Origin: Fen-1254 sp963769605
Lineage (GTDB): Bacteria; Bacteroidota; Ignavibacteria; UBA10030
NCBI GenBank assembly: GCA_963769605.1
Contig: CAVYML010000004.1
Span: forward strand, 127,452-191,451
DNA: 64,000 nucleotides
Direction of reading: 5' to 3'
Shown here: positions 1-7,732 of the stretch, piece after piece
Numbering within the stretch: position 1 is the stretch's first letter
Layout of the letters: each line of letters begins with the position of its first letter
Translations under genes and position numbers: made by a program
The notes under the pieces: generated by a model
What the model saw: only the letters and a program-made list of their open reading frames with translations
Database searches by the model: none
What the model was told of the DNA's origin: nothing

Positions 1-573
1 ACCGCCCGCCCATATCCCTGCGCGGAATTCTTCGTAAGCGATAAATGAATAAAAGAGACGATTCCATCCGCTGGAGCCGCAAGGAATTTCATACGGAGAG
101 AAGCCTGCTGTAAGGCCTATTTCCGGCTCAAATGATAAAACGATATTACGTAGCCATCTGGGCGGTGGAAAGCTGTCTGCATCGGTGAAACAAAGAATTT
201 CCCCTTTTGCTTCCCGGATACCGGAAGCCAATGCGTTTTTTTTTGCCGGCATATCGGAAGGAACTTCGGTTATCGTAAGAATCCTGAGTTTTGGCCATCT
301 GCCGGCAAAAGCATTAGCTTTTTCAAGCGTCCGGTCTGTCGATCGGTCGTTGACAAGAATAATTTCGAAATTATTGTAATCCTGCACCAATAAACAATTC
401 AGAAGCCGGTCGATATTTTTTTCTTCATTGCGTGCTGCCACAATAACGGACACAAAGGGTTTATCCTTGGACAGATGCAGAGGCAGGCGGAAGACACCGA
501 GCATCAAAGCGCAATGAACGCCAGCATAAAAAATACCGGAGAGAAGCAGAATAAATGTGAATGCTGTGACCAT
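1..573 (-). CDS. Family 2 glycosyltransferase, C-terminus cut by window edge
   Basis: The reverse strand reads open from an ATG at 573 through base 1, giving 191 residues of a longer protein. It starts with a hydrophobic segment (about residues 4-24), consistent with a membrane-anchored enzyme. A GT-A fold follows: VSVIVAARNEEKNI near residue 41, VNDRSTDRT for nucleotide-sugar binding, and FTDADS as the DxD-type metal-binding motif near residue 133. The family transfers a sugar from an activated donor to a lipid or glycan acceptor at the inner membrane. The acceptor cannot be read from sequence. The gene diverges from the M16 peptidase gene across a repeat-filled gap. The ATG is the first start before the hydrophobic segment, but no strong ribosome binding site is seen. 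Confidence 0.85.
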   Translation of the reverse strand, partial: MVTAFTFILLLSGIFYAGVHCALMLGVFRLPLHLSKDKPFVSVIVAARNEEKNIDRLLNCLLVQDYNNFEIILVNDRSTDRTLEKANAFAGRWPKLRILTITEVPSDMPAKKNALASGIREAKGEILCFTDADSFPPPRWLRNIVLSFEPEIGLTAGFSPYEIPCGSSGWNRLFYSFIAYEEFRAGIWAGG

Positions 574-865
574 TATATGCTCAAAGATGTCAAATAATCG
601 ATCGGAATGCAATCTCTTTTAAATTGTAAACTGTGAATTGTGAACAGTAAACTGATGAACTAAATAACCTAATAACTGACGAACTAAACAACGTTGCACC
701 TCCGCACGGTAGCACCGCTGAATAGCAACACCTTTTTTGCAGTTCACAGTTCGCAGTTTTCAGTTTGCAGCTTTATCGCTCATTGCTTCTCTTCCAAAAA
801 TCCGGTATCTTTCCAATAAGTGGTGAAAATCATTGCCAAAAACGCAGTATTTATCCTGAGGACTC
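574..865. repeat. Intergenic period-7 repeat arrays
   Basis: The gap between divergent genes holds degenerate heptamers of the CAGTTYA family. From about 617 to 700 they appear as the complement (TGTGAAC, AGTAAAC, and similar). From 739 to 772 they read forward (CAGTTCACAGTTCGCAG). No open reading frame with coding character is visible. The promoters of both flanking genes must lie here, but I could not identify them. Confidence 0.6.
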
Positions 866-2173
866 TTGAAAAGATTAAAAAGCCATACGCTTTCGAAGCT
901 GTTTATTCCCGAAACCGATAAAGCCGTTTCGAGTTCATATAAGAAGACTGTCATGCCCAACGGTGTGAGGATTGTTTCTGAATATTTGCCGCATGTCCGT
1001 TCCGTCTCTCTTGGCATCTGGGTGGATATCGGATCGCGCTATGAAACTTCCCTTGACAATGGAATCACGCATTTTATCGAACACATGGTTTTCAAAGGAA
1101 CCAGGAGGCGGAGCACGCTGGCAATTGCCCAGAGCTTAGAGATGGTAGGAGGCTACCTGAATGCTTTTACGGGCAAGGAACATACATGTTTTTATGCAAG
1201 GGTTCTCGATGAGCATGTGGAACTTGCTATGGATGTCCTGTCGGATATGATCGTCAATCCGACATTTCCTTCCAAAGAAATCATCAAAGAAAAGAACGTT
1301 GTTATCGAAGAATTGCACGAGACGGAAGACGATCCGGACGATGTCATACACGATTATTTCGAAAAGGTTTTATTCGGCACGCATCCTTTAGCTCTGCCGA
1401 TAATCGGGACGGAAAAGAGCATCCGCGCTTTTACTCGAAAACAGTTGTCAATCTTTCGCCGGACCCATTATGCGGCAGATAGGTTAGTCGTGGCGGCGGC
1501 AGGGAATGTCACACACGAAGAAGTTGTCCGGCTAAGTCATCGCTATCTGGGCGATTTAAAGCCTTCCGGGAGGATGGAACAGACGCCGGCTGCTGCCATT
1601 CCGTCTCCATCGCACGGGCGATTTGAATATAAAAGACATATTACACAATCGCATATTTGCATGGGTACAGTCGGATTCGATATACGGCACAAAAAGCGGT
1701 TTCCGCTGCAGGTCCTGAGCACGCTCATGGGCGATGGAATGAGTTCGCGCCTTTTCCAGAATATCCGGGAAAAGTACGGCTTTGCGTATGCGGTGTACAG
1801 CTTCAACAATCATCTTTCGGATACCGGTTCCTTCGGCGCCTATATCGGTACCGACGATCAGCATGTCGACCGCTGCATCGACCTGCTCTGGAAGGAATTC
1901 AAAAATTTACAATCGGTTTCCATTAAGAAAAAAGAAATAGATCGTGCAAAATCGCAGCTCAAAGGAAGTTTAATGCTCGGCCTGGAAAGCACATCCAACC
2001 GCATGATCAGGCTGGGAAGCTCGGAATTGTACTTCGGGGAATTGACATCCCAGGACGCAATTCTTAAAATGATTGACGATGTCACAATAGATCAAGTGGA
2101 AGAAGTTGCACAAGAATTGTTTCACGATTCGAGATTTATTACGATTATTTTTAGACCGGAAGAGAAGAAGTAA
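866..2173 (+). CDS. M16 family zinc peptidase (processing-peptidase-like)
   Basis: A 435-residue single-chain insulinase/mitochondrial-processing-peptidase family protein, about the usual size for bacterial members. The inverted zinc motif HFIEH (residues 69-73) supplies two histidines and the catalytic glutamate. The third zinc ligand is expected among the glutamates near 148-153 (IEELHETEDD). The second half is the non-catalytic M16 C-terminal domain. Family members degrade or process peptides, and often occur as dimers or pairs; no second M16 gene is adjacent. The start is TTG at 866, preceded by a GAGGA-type ribosome binding site at about 858-862. An ATG at 953 would remove the N-terminal strand, so TTG is preferred. 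The physiological substrate is unknown. Confidence 0.9.
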   Translation: MKRLKSHTLSKLFIPETDKAVSSSYKKTVMPNGVRIVSEYLPHVRSVSLGIWVDIGSRYETSLDNGITHFIEHMVFKGTRRRSTLAIAQSLEMVGGYLNAFTGKEHTCFYARVLDEHVELAMDVLSDMIVNPTFPSKEIIKEKNVVIEELHETEDDPDDVIHDYFEKVLFGTHPLALPIIGTEKSIRAFTRKQLSIFRRTHYAADRLVVAAAGNVTHEEVVRLSHRYLGDLKPSGRMEQTPAAAIPSPSHGRFEYKRHITQSHICMGTVGFDIRHKKRFPLQVLSTLMGDGMSSRLFQNIREKYGFAYAVYSFNNHLSDTGSFGAYIGTDDQHVDRCIDLLWKEFKNLQSVSIKKKEIDRAKSQLKGSLMLGLESTSNRMIRLGSSELYFGELTSQDAILKMIDDVTIDQVEEVAQELFHDSRFITIIFRPEEKK

Positions 2174-2258
2174 CTGTGGAAAAGAAATCGCGAATCGCAG
2201 ATTGTCAATTGTAAACTGCTGATATAGATTTTTTTAAATTCATTCACAAGGAAATACC

Positions 2259-3482
2259 ATGAGTGATTCATCGATAAAAACAAATAAAGTCTCCATTTCA
2301 AAACGCGCAAGAGAAATACAGGGTTCGCCTATACGCAAACTTGCTTTTAGCGCCGAAGCAAGAAAAAAAGAAGGTATAAAAGTTTTCCATTTGAATATCG
2401 GTCAGCCCGATTTGCCGTCGCCGATTGCAGTACGGGATTTTATGCATTCATTTTCGGAAAAAACCATCGAATACGCACCGTCGAACGGGCTGCCGCAGGT
2501 TTTGAATGCATGGAAAAATTACTTTTTCCATTGCGGCATACATTATCACGAAAATGAAATGGTCGTTACAACCGGAGGTTCGGAGGCGCTGATCTTTGCA
2601 CTTTGCGCTGTCTGTGATCCGGGAGATAATGTCATCGTCTTCGAGCCTTTCTATACGAATTATGCGGGATTTGCTTCGATCGCCAATGCAAATTTGACGC
2701 CGATTCCGTTGCGCATACAGGACAGTTTTCAATTGCCTTCGAAAGAGGAAATAGAAAAACATATCACGCCGAGAACAAAGGCAATTCTGTTTTGCAATCC
2801 TTCCAACCCCACCGGAAAAGTGTACCGCAAAGAAGAACTGCGTGAACTGGTAGATCTGGCGCTTGAATATAATCTTTTCCTTATATCCGATGAAGTATAC
2901 AGGGAATTTGCCTACGAAAAAAAACCTATCAGCATCGCGAATATTCCGGAAGTTTTCGAACAGGCTATTTTGGTCGATAGCTGTTCAAAACGGTTCAATA
3001 TGTGCGGAGCAAGAGTGGGTGTTCTGGCGACGAAGAACAGGGAAGTTCTCGATGCGGTTTTAAAATTCGGAATGGCAAGATTATCGGTGGCAACGATGGA
3101 ACAACTTTCTATGGTTCCGATGTTAAATAATCCGAATACCTTCGTCAAGCCGATGGTGGAAGAATTCCGCAGGCGGCGCGATGCAGTATATGAGAGTTTG
3201 ACGAAAATTCCGGATGTGACATATTACAAACCGGAAGGAGCATTTTATATTGTCGTCGGACTGCCGGTGAACGATGCGGAGCACTTTGCAAAATGGATGA
3301 TAGAAGAATTCGACGATAAGAACGAGACCGTTTTAGTAGCTCCGGCACAAGGATTTTATGCAACGCCGGGAAAAGGAAAAAACGAGGTTCGTTTGGCCTT
3401 TATGCTGAACGTCCCGGATTTGCAGCGTTCGCTCGAGATTATAGAAAAAGCCCTCAATGTCTATAGAGGACAGTTTATTTAA
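2259..3482 (+). CDS. Pyridoxal-phosphate aminotransferase, class I/II (aspartate-type)
   Basis: This 407-residue fold type I aminotransferase moves an amino group between an amino acid and a 2-oxo acid in the cytoplasm. Visible landmarks are NIGQPDLPSP near residue 47, TTGGSEALIFAL for cofactor phosphate binding, CNPSNPTGKVY with the conserved asparagine, SDEVYREFAY with the cofactor-contacting aspartate, and SCSKRFNMCGARVG holding the Schiff-base lysine. The family includes aspartate, aromatic and alanine aminotransferases, and the exact substrate is not resolved. The ATG at 2259 has AAGGA eight bases upstream. The gene follows the M16 peptidase by 85 bases on the same strand, so co-transcription is possible. 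Confidence 0.9.
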   Translation: MSDSSIKTNKVSISKRAREIQGSPIRKLAFSAEARKKEGIKVFHLNIGQPDLPSPIAVRDFMHSFSEKTIEYAPSNGLPQVLNAWKNYFFHCGIHYHENEMVVTTGGSEALIFALCAVCDPGDNVIVFEPFYTNYAGFASIANANLTPIPLRIQDSFQLPSKEEIEKHITPRTKAILFCNPSNPTGKVYRKEELRELVDLALEYNLFLISDEVYREFAYEKKPISIANIPEVFEQAILVDSCSKRFNMCGARVGVLATKNREVLDAVLKFGMARLSVATMEQLSMVPMLNNPNTFVKPMVEEFRRRRDAVYESLTKIPDVTYYKPEGAFYIVVGLPVNDAEHFAKWMIEEFDDKNETVLVAPAQGFYATPGKGKNEVRLAFMLNVPDLQRSLEIIEKALNVYRGQFI

Positions 3483-3579
3483 GAGCAGTAAATAGTTCTT
3501 AGTTCGTTGTTCTTAGTTCGTAGCTAAAAAGAACTACGCACCAAGCACTAAGCACTACGAACATCTTCATAGTTTTGAT
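3483..3579. repeat. GTTCGTA-type heptamer repeat with inverted arms
   Basis: The gap ahead of nuoG carries GTTCTTA/GTTCGTA heptamers (about 3494-3522) followed by their complement (AACTACG, CACTAAG; about 3529-3560). The two blocks could fold into an imperfect hairpin in the transcript, which might act as a terminator or processing site. It lies only about 20 bases from the nuoG start. Confidence 0.5.
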
Positions 3580-5235
3580 ATGATTAAAATCAACATAGAC
3601 GGCAAAGAATTCCAGGTAGACCCGAAAAGCACCATTATCGAAGCGGCTGCTCTGAATGGAATAGAGATTCCGCATTTTTGCTGGCATCCGAAACTTACCG
3701 TTTCCGGAAACTGCCGGATGTGCCTTGTCGAAGTAGAAAAAATGCCGAAGCTTGTTATCGCATGCGCCACACAGGTTGCCGAAGGGATGGCCGTAAAAAC
3801 ACGGAGCGAAAAAGTTATCAAGGCGCGGAATGCCGTTATGGAATTCCTGCTCATCAACCATCCTCTCGATTGCCCGATTTGCGATGAAGCAGGGGAATGC
3901 AAACTTCAGGATTACGCGTATAAGTACAGCTCAGGAATCAGCAGGTTCCGGGAAGATAAGGTTCACAAGCCCAAACGGATCGAACTGGGTCCGAATGTTT
4001 TACTGGACGATGAACGCTGCATTATGTGTTCGCGCTGCATTCGTTTTTCTGAAGAAATTGCCGGTCAAAAAGTTCTGACCTTTACCGAACGGGGCACACA
4101 TGTCGTTCTCAGGACATTCCCCGGAACGCAATTGGATAATCCATACTCGATGAATGTTATAGAGATCTGTCCCGTAGGCGCGCTTACAAGCAAAAATTTT
4201 CGTTTCAAATCGCGCGTGTGGGAAATGTCCTCGACGGAAAGCATTTGCACAGTCTGTGCCCGCGGCTGCAACGCAAATGTATGGGTCAGGAATAATGAAG
4301 TACTCCGATTGACACCGCGCGTGAATGCAGAAGTAAACGATATGTGGATGTGCGACGAGGGGCGGCTGAAATCCGTGGAACAGACCAAAGGGGGGAGGGT
4401 CTTGAATGGATGTCTTCAAAGAAAAGAAGGTATGCAGGCGGAAGTCGACTGGGACGAAGAACTTGCGAGGCTTATTTCCGATCTCAGGACTTATAAGAAA
4501 AATGAAATCGCCGGCATTGCTTCTCCTTACGCTTCCAACGAAGATAACTATGTTTTTCTCAGGCTCATGCGCGATATTATAGGAACGAAGAATTTATTTT
4601 TTCTTTCCCATGCCGGCAGCGGAAAAGACGACAATTTGTTAATTCGCGCAGATAGGACACCGAACCGGAACGGCGCGCTTCTTCTGGGGCTGCAATCGGG
4701 AGATGAAAATGAAAATCGGGAAAAGTTGATTGCAAATATCGTTAAACGGTCGATTAAAGTTCTTTATGTAATGGAAGATAATATTGCACTCGACCCGAAA
4801 TTGCTTAAGGTACTGCCGAATCTGGAACTGCTTATCGTTCATGCTGCGGAACGCAGCCAAACGACGGCTCTGGCCGATCATGTAATTTCCGTCTCGAATG
4901 CAATGGAAAAACATGGAACGATGATAAATTTCCAGAAGAGAATTCAACGTTTGCGGCCTGCTCTCGTGACGGTAGAACAGGAACGTGCGCAGGAAAATTT
5001 ATCCATGAGCCGGTGGGATGCATTTGCCGCGCCGAATGATAGATGGGGCAAAGGACCAAGACGGGATGCACGTCCATCATGGCGTGTTCTTCAGGCAGTG
5101 GCAAACGGACTGGGCGGTAAAATGAAATTCACATCTGCAGAAGACGTTTTTAAAGAAATGGCAGAAAAAATTCCGGAGTTTAAAGGACTGAATTATTTGA
5201 AGATAGGAGCGAAAGGAGTAGCTTTAAAGCGGTGA
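3580..5235 (+). CDS. nuoG: NADH-quinone oxidoreductase subunit G (NuoG-like), short form
   Basis: A 551-residue peripheral-arm subunit of respiratory complex I that carries electrons through iron-sulfur clusters. An N-terminal 2Fe-2S domain has cysteines 34, 45, 48 and 62. The His-Cys cluster is H94, C98, C101 and C107. A 4Fe-4S site follows with C147, C150, C153 and C197. C223, C226, C230 and C258 resemble the extra cluster at the entry of the molybdopterin-like domain. That domain is truncated compared with NuoG of about 900 residues in Escherichia coli, which matches shorter FCB homologues. It is followed by nuoH and nuoI. The other nuo genes are absent from the window, so they must lie elsewhere if the complex is complete. 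No clear ribosome binding site precedes the ATG. Confidence 0.92.
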   Translation: MIKINIDGKEFQVDPKSTIIEAAALNGIEIPHFCWHPKLTVSGNCRMCLVEVEKMPKLVIACATQVAEGMAVKTRSEKVIKARNAVMEFLLINHPLDCPICDEAGECKLQDYAYKYSSGISRFREDKVHKPKRIELGPNVLLDDERCIMCSRCIRFSEEIAGQKVLTFTERGTHVVLRTFPGTQLDNPYSMNVIEICPVGALTSKNFRFKSRVWEMSSTESICTVCARGCNANVWVRNNEVLRLTPRVNAEVNDMWMCDEGRLKSVEQTKGGRVLNGCLQRKEGMQAEVDWDEELARLISDLRTYKKNEIAGIASPYASNEDNYVFLRLMRDIIGTKNLFFLSHAGSGKDDNLLIRADRTPNRNGALLLGLQSGDENENREKLIANIVKRSIKVLYVMEDNIALDPKLLKVLPNLELLIVHAAERSQTTALADHVISVSNAMEKHGTMINFQKRIQRLRPALVTVEQERAQENLSMSRWDAFAAPNDRWGKGPRRDARPSWRVLQAVANGLGGKMKFTSAEDVFKEMAEKIPEFKGLNYLKIGAKGVALKR

Positions 5236-5271
5236 ACTGTGAACTGTGAACGTAAACAGCAAACTGTGAAC

Positions 5272-5295
5272 TGTAGCCGCGACGGGTCGTCGCGG
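5272..5295. repeat. TGTAGCCG palindromic repeat, short copy
   Basis: This 24-base copy of the TGTAGCCGCGAC/GTCGCGG element sits between nuoG and nuoH and can fold on itself (CCGCGAC pairs with GTCGCGG). It is flanked by CAGTTYA-complement heptamers at 5232-5270 and by TTYACCA heptamers at 5332-5373. It therefore sits inside the operon between two cotranscribed genes. Confidence 0.6.
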
Positions 5296-5378
5296 AAGAA
5301 TTTTCAATTGACAATTGCCGATTGAAAATTCTTAACCATTTACTATTCACCATTTACTATTTACCATTCACCGCATAT

Positions 5379-5849
5379 ATGATTATCATACTTTTAAAAA
5401 TCTTTTTTATCGTTTTTTTCGTTCTTGTTCTTGGCGCTGCTCTTACAGTCTGGGCGGAACGGAGAGTGAGTGCGATTATTCAAAACCGCATAGGCCCGAA
5501 CCGTGTTGGGCTTTTCGGTTTGTTTCAGCCGTTTGCAGATGTTGTAAAGTTAACGATGAAAGAAGATATCGTTCCCCGGAATGCATACCGCTTCATTCAT
5601 GATCTAGCGCCGCTTATTTCAATTACTGTAGCGCTGAGCACTTTTGCCATTATTCCTTTCGGCAATACCATCCTCATTTTCGGGCAGACAATTACACTTA
5701 ATCATTGCGGATGTGGATATCGGAATTCTGTATGTGCTGGCGCTGACATCCATCGGTGTGTACGGCATCAGTCTGGCAGGCTGGTCGTCCAGCAGCAAAT
5801 ATTCGCTCTTAGGCGGAGTAAGGTCTTCGGCACAGCTTATAAGTTATGA
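5379..5849 (+). CDS. nuoH: NuoH, N-terminal part (frameshifted)
   Basis: This is the first third of the complex I membrane subunit that forms the quinone chamber. It has a first transmembrane helix, then the conserved VWAERRVSA and QNRIGPNRVGLFG stretches and a second membrane segment. Homology stops near 5699 and the frame runs on without conserved sequence to 5849. The sequence continues one frame over at 5644-6405. Removing one base from about 5699-5702 (around ACTTAATC) joins the two parts. The open frame extends upstream to 5322, but those 19 residues are translated repeat DNA, so ATG 5379 is the preferred start. Confidence 0.85.
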   Translation: MIIILLKIFFIVFFVLVLGAALTVWAERRVSAIIQNRIGPNRVGLFGLFQPFADVVKLTMKEDIVPRNAYRFIHDLAPLISITVALSTFAIIPFGNTILIFGQTITLNHCGCGYRNSVCAGADIHRCVRHQSGRLVVQQQIFALRRSKVFGTAYKL

Positions 5850-6405
5850 GCTTTCAATGGGATTATCCATCATTGGCGTTTTGATGATCTCCGGATCTCT
5901 CCGGCTTCAGGATATCGTTTTAAAACAAACTGAATACCTATGGATATTGCCCAAATGGAACATCTTATTGCAGCCGCTCGGGTTTATTACATTCTTTGTT
6001 GCCGCATTCGCAGAAACGAACCGATTACCATTCGATCTGCCGGAAGCAGAACCGGAACTTGTCGGCGGTTATAATACGGAATATACCGGAATGAAATTCG
6101 GACTATTTTTCCTGGCGGAATATGCAAACGTCATAACGTCGAGTGCTATAATTGCAACATTATTTTTGGGCGGATGGAGCGTTCCCTATATTGAATATCT
6201 CAATATTTCGCCCTTTGCAGTCAGCCTTCTTCAGATTGCTGCATTCTTTGCAAAAGTAATTCTCCTTGTGCTGTTTTTTATTATCGTCCGCTGGACGATT
6301 CCGAGATTCAAATATAACCAGCTCATGCAATTGGGATGGAAAGTGATGCTTCCAGTTGCAATTATAAATTTATTGCTGACAGCGATGGTGCTTTTGTTTA
6401 TGTGA
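5644..6405 (+). CDS. nuoH: NuoH, C-terminal part (frameshifted)
   Basis: This is the remaining two thirds of the complex I subunit H. It carries the family hallmarks IADVDIGILYVLAL, SLAGWSSSSKYSLLG, ETNRLPFDLPEAE (quinone-site loop with acidic residues) and TEYTGMKFGLFF, plus several membrane helices. Conserved sequence begins about 5703, so the start given is only where the frame opens. With the upstream part it makes one complete protein of about 341 residues. Either a one-base insertion error or a recent inactivating mutation separates the two. An essential respiratory subunit makes an error more likely. Confidence 0.85.
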   Translation: MPLFLSAIPSSFSGRQLHLIIADVDIGILYVLALTSIGVYGISLAGWSSSSKYSLLGGVRSSAQLISYELSMGLSIIGVLMISGSLRLQDIVLKQTEYLWILPKWNILLQPLGFITFFVAAFAETNRLPFDLPEAEPELVGGYNTEYTGMKFGLFFLAEYANVITSSAIIATLFLGGWSVPYIEYLNISPFAVSLLQIAAFFAKVILLVLFFIIVRWTIPRFKYNQLMQLGWKVMLPVAIINLLLTAMVLLFM

Positions 6406-6407
6406 GA

Positions 6408-6507
6408 TAGAAGTTCGTAGTTCATAGTTCGTAGTGCGTGGTTCGTATTTTTGAATGCAAAGCTATGAACAAACTAAGAACCACGAACCACGAACGAAGA
6501 ACTAATC
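6408..6507. repeat. GTTCGTA heptamer array with complementary arm
   Basis: A forward block (GTTCGTAGTTCATAGTTCG) at about 6413-6447 is followed by a reverse-complement block (CCACGAACCACGAACG) at about 6480-6500. This is the same arrangement as the repeat before nuoG. The frame of nuoI is open through it, which inflates the apparent nuoI open reading frame. Confidence 0.6.
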
Positions 6508-6536
6508 CCCGGAAAGAATCGATATCCTTGTTGATT

Positions 6537-7031
6537 ATGCATAATAGAATAATTAGAAAAACAGATCTTACGTTTTTGCAGAAACTTTACATCCCGGAGA
6601 TTCTCAAAGGATTAAGACTGACGATTGCGCAAATGTTCAGACCGAAATTTACGCAGCAATTTCCGGAAGAGCGTTTTATCCCGTCTGCTTCTTTCCGCGG
6701 GCGTCCCGTACTCGTAACGGAAAACGGCGTGGAACGGTGTGTAGCGTGCGGGTTGTGTTCGAGAGTGTGTCCCTCGCTTGCCATTGAGGTTCAGGCTTCA
6801 GAAACGGAATCCATAAAAGAACGATATCCGATAAAATTTGAAATCAATATGCTGCGCTGTATTTACTGCGGATTTTGCGAGGAAGTCTGCCCGGAAGAAG
6901 CCATAGTCATGAGCAACGAATATTTGCTGGCATTTTCAAGTCAGGAAGAAGCTGTTTTTGGGAAAGATAAACTGGTTAAATCGACTGCTGAACTCCGTGA
7001 TCGATTGGAGTGGCTGAGAAAGAATCGTTGA
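6537..7031 (+). CDS. nuoI: NADH-quinone oxidoreductase subunit I (NuoI-like ferredoxin)
   Basis: A two-cluster 4Fe-4S ferredoxin-type protein of 164 residues, matching the size of complex I subunit I. It passes electrons from NuoG towards the quinone site in NuoH. Two CxxCxxCxxxCP motifs are present: CVACGLCSRVCP and CIYCGFCEEVCP. The ATG at 6537 is chosen because the longer open frame from 6438 only adds translated repeat DNA, while MHNRIIRKTDL begins protein-like sequence. The gene follows nuoH on the same strand. nuoJ and later membrane subunits do not follow; a four-helix-bundle gene and repeats come next. Confidence 0.9.
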   Translation: MHNRIIRKTDLTFLQKLYIPEILKGLRLTIAQMFRPKFTQQFPEERFIPSASFRGRPVLVTENGVERCVACGLCSRVCPSLAIEVQASETESIKERYPIKFEINMLRCIYCGFCEEVCPEEAIVMSNEYLLAFSSQEEAVFGKDKLVKSTAELRDRLEWLRKNR

Positions 7032-7102
7032 AGCAGTAAATGGTTAAGGATGAATAAGAGAATATTTTTTTGAGAACTTAAGAATATCAAGGGGATAAAG
7101 GG

Positions 7103-7468
7103 ATGATAAACGAGAGACCGCACAAATAATTGGAGGTATGGCAGAAAAGTATCGAATTCGTAAAATCGATATATGAACAAACGAGTAGACTACCAAGGGA
7201 AGAAGATTTCGGGCTAAGATCTCAAGTAAGAAGAGCTTCCGTTTCCATCCCATCAAATATTGCAGAGGGATTGTTCAGATCATCGTATAAAGATAAAATC
7301 CACTTCTTAAACATAGCACAAGCCTCGATAAGTGAAGTAGACACTCAGATAGAGATATGCCGTACATTGGGTTATATCCCTGAAGAGAACTATATACAAA
7401 TAGAGACAGACATGCTTCACCTGGCAAAATTACTATCTGGCTTAACACGAAAGCTGAAGGAATCATAG
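7103..7468 (+). pseudogene. Four-helix-bundle (23S rRNA intervening-sequence) protein with early in-frame stop
   Basis: From 7130 the frame encodes a 112-residue four-helix-bundle protein of the family first found in 23S rRNA intervening sequences (SQVRRASVSIPSNIAEG signature near residue 30). The family start is normally a few residues earlier, as in RPHK-x-LEVWQKS. Here ATG 7103 with AAGGGG upstream encodes MINERPHK, then TAA at 7127-7129, then TTG GAG GTA TGG in the same frame. One base change (AAA to TAA) would explain it. Translation could restart at TTG 7130, which ORF callers would choose. Family function is unknown; members form pentamers and are often mobile or multicopy. Three more copies lie in this window. 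Confidence 0.75.
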
Positions 7469-7469
7469 G

Positions 7470-7720
7470 TTTCCATTCACCATTCACCATTCAATATTCA
7501 CCATTTACCATTCACTATTCACCATTCACCATTCACCATTTACCATTCACCCTTTACCCTATTAGGCTATTTGCAATTAAAAATAAAAGCATTACATTTC
7601 TCTCCACTACATTTGAGAGGGATAAAAAGCCTGAAAAATCTTTAAACCATTTACCATTTACTATTCACCATTTACCATTGACTATTCACCATTTACCATT
7701 GACCATTCACATCTTTTGGG
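7470..7720. repeat. TTYACCA heptamer arrays
   Basis: Two dense arrays of TTCACCA/TTTACCA units lie at 7470-7557 and 7646-7711, separated by unique AT-rich sequence. Units vary at one or two positions but keep seven-base spacing. They end about 20 bases before the comM-like gene, whose GGGGGA ribosome binding site is intact. Confidence 0.7.
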
Positions 7721-7732
7721 GGAATAAAGAAC

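Noticed and set aside
185..379. A 64-residue forward frame at the left edge
   Set aside because: It is antisense to the glycosyltransferase gene, which has clear GT2 motifs.
7470..7711. Possible CRISPR-like or phase-variation repeats
   Set aside because: The units are degenerate heptamers without spacers, and they lie outside reading frames, so neither a CRISPR nor a coding phase switch is supported.
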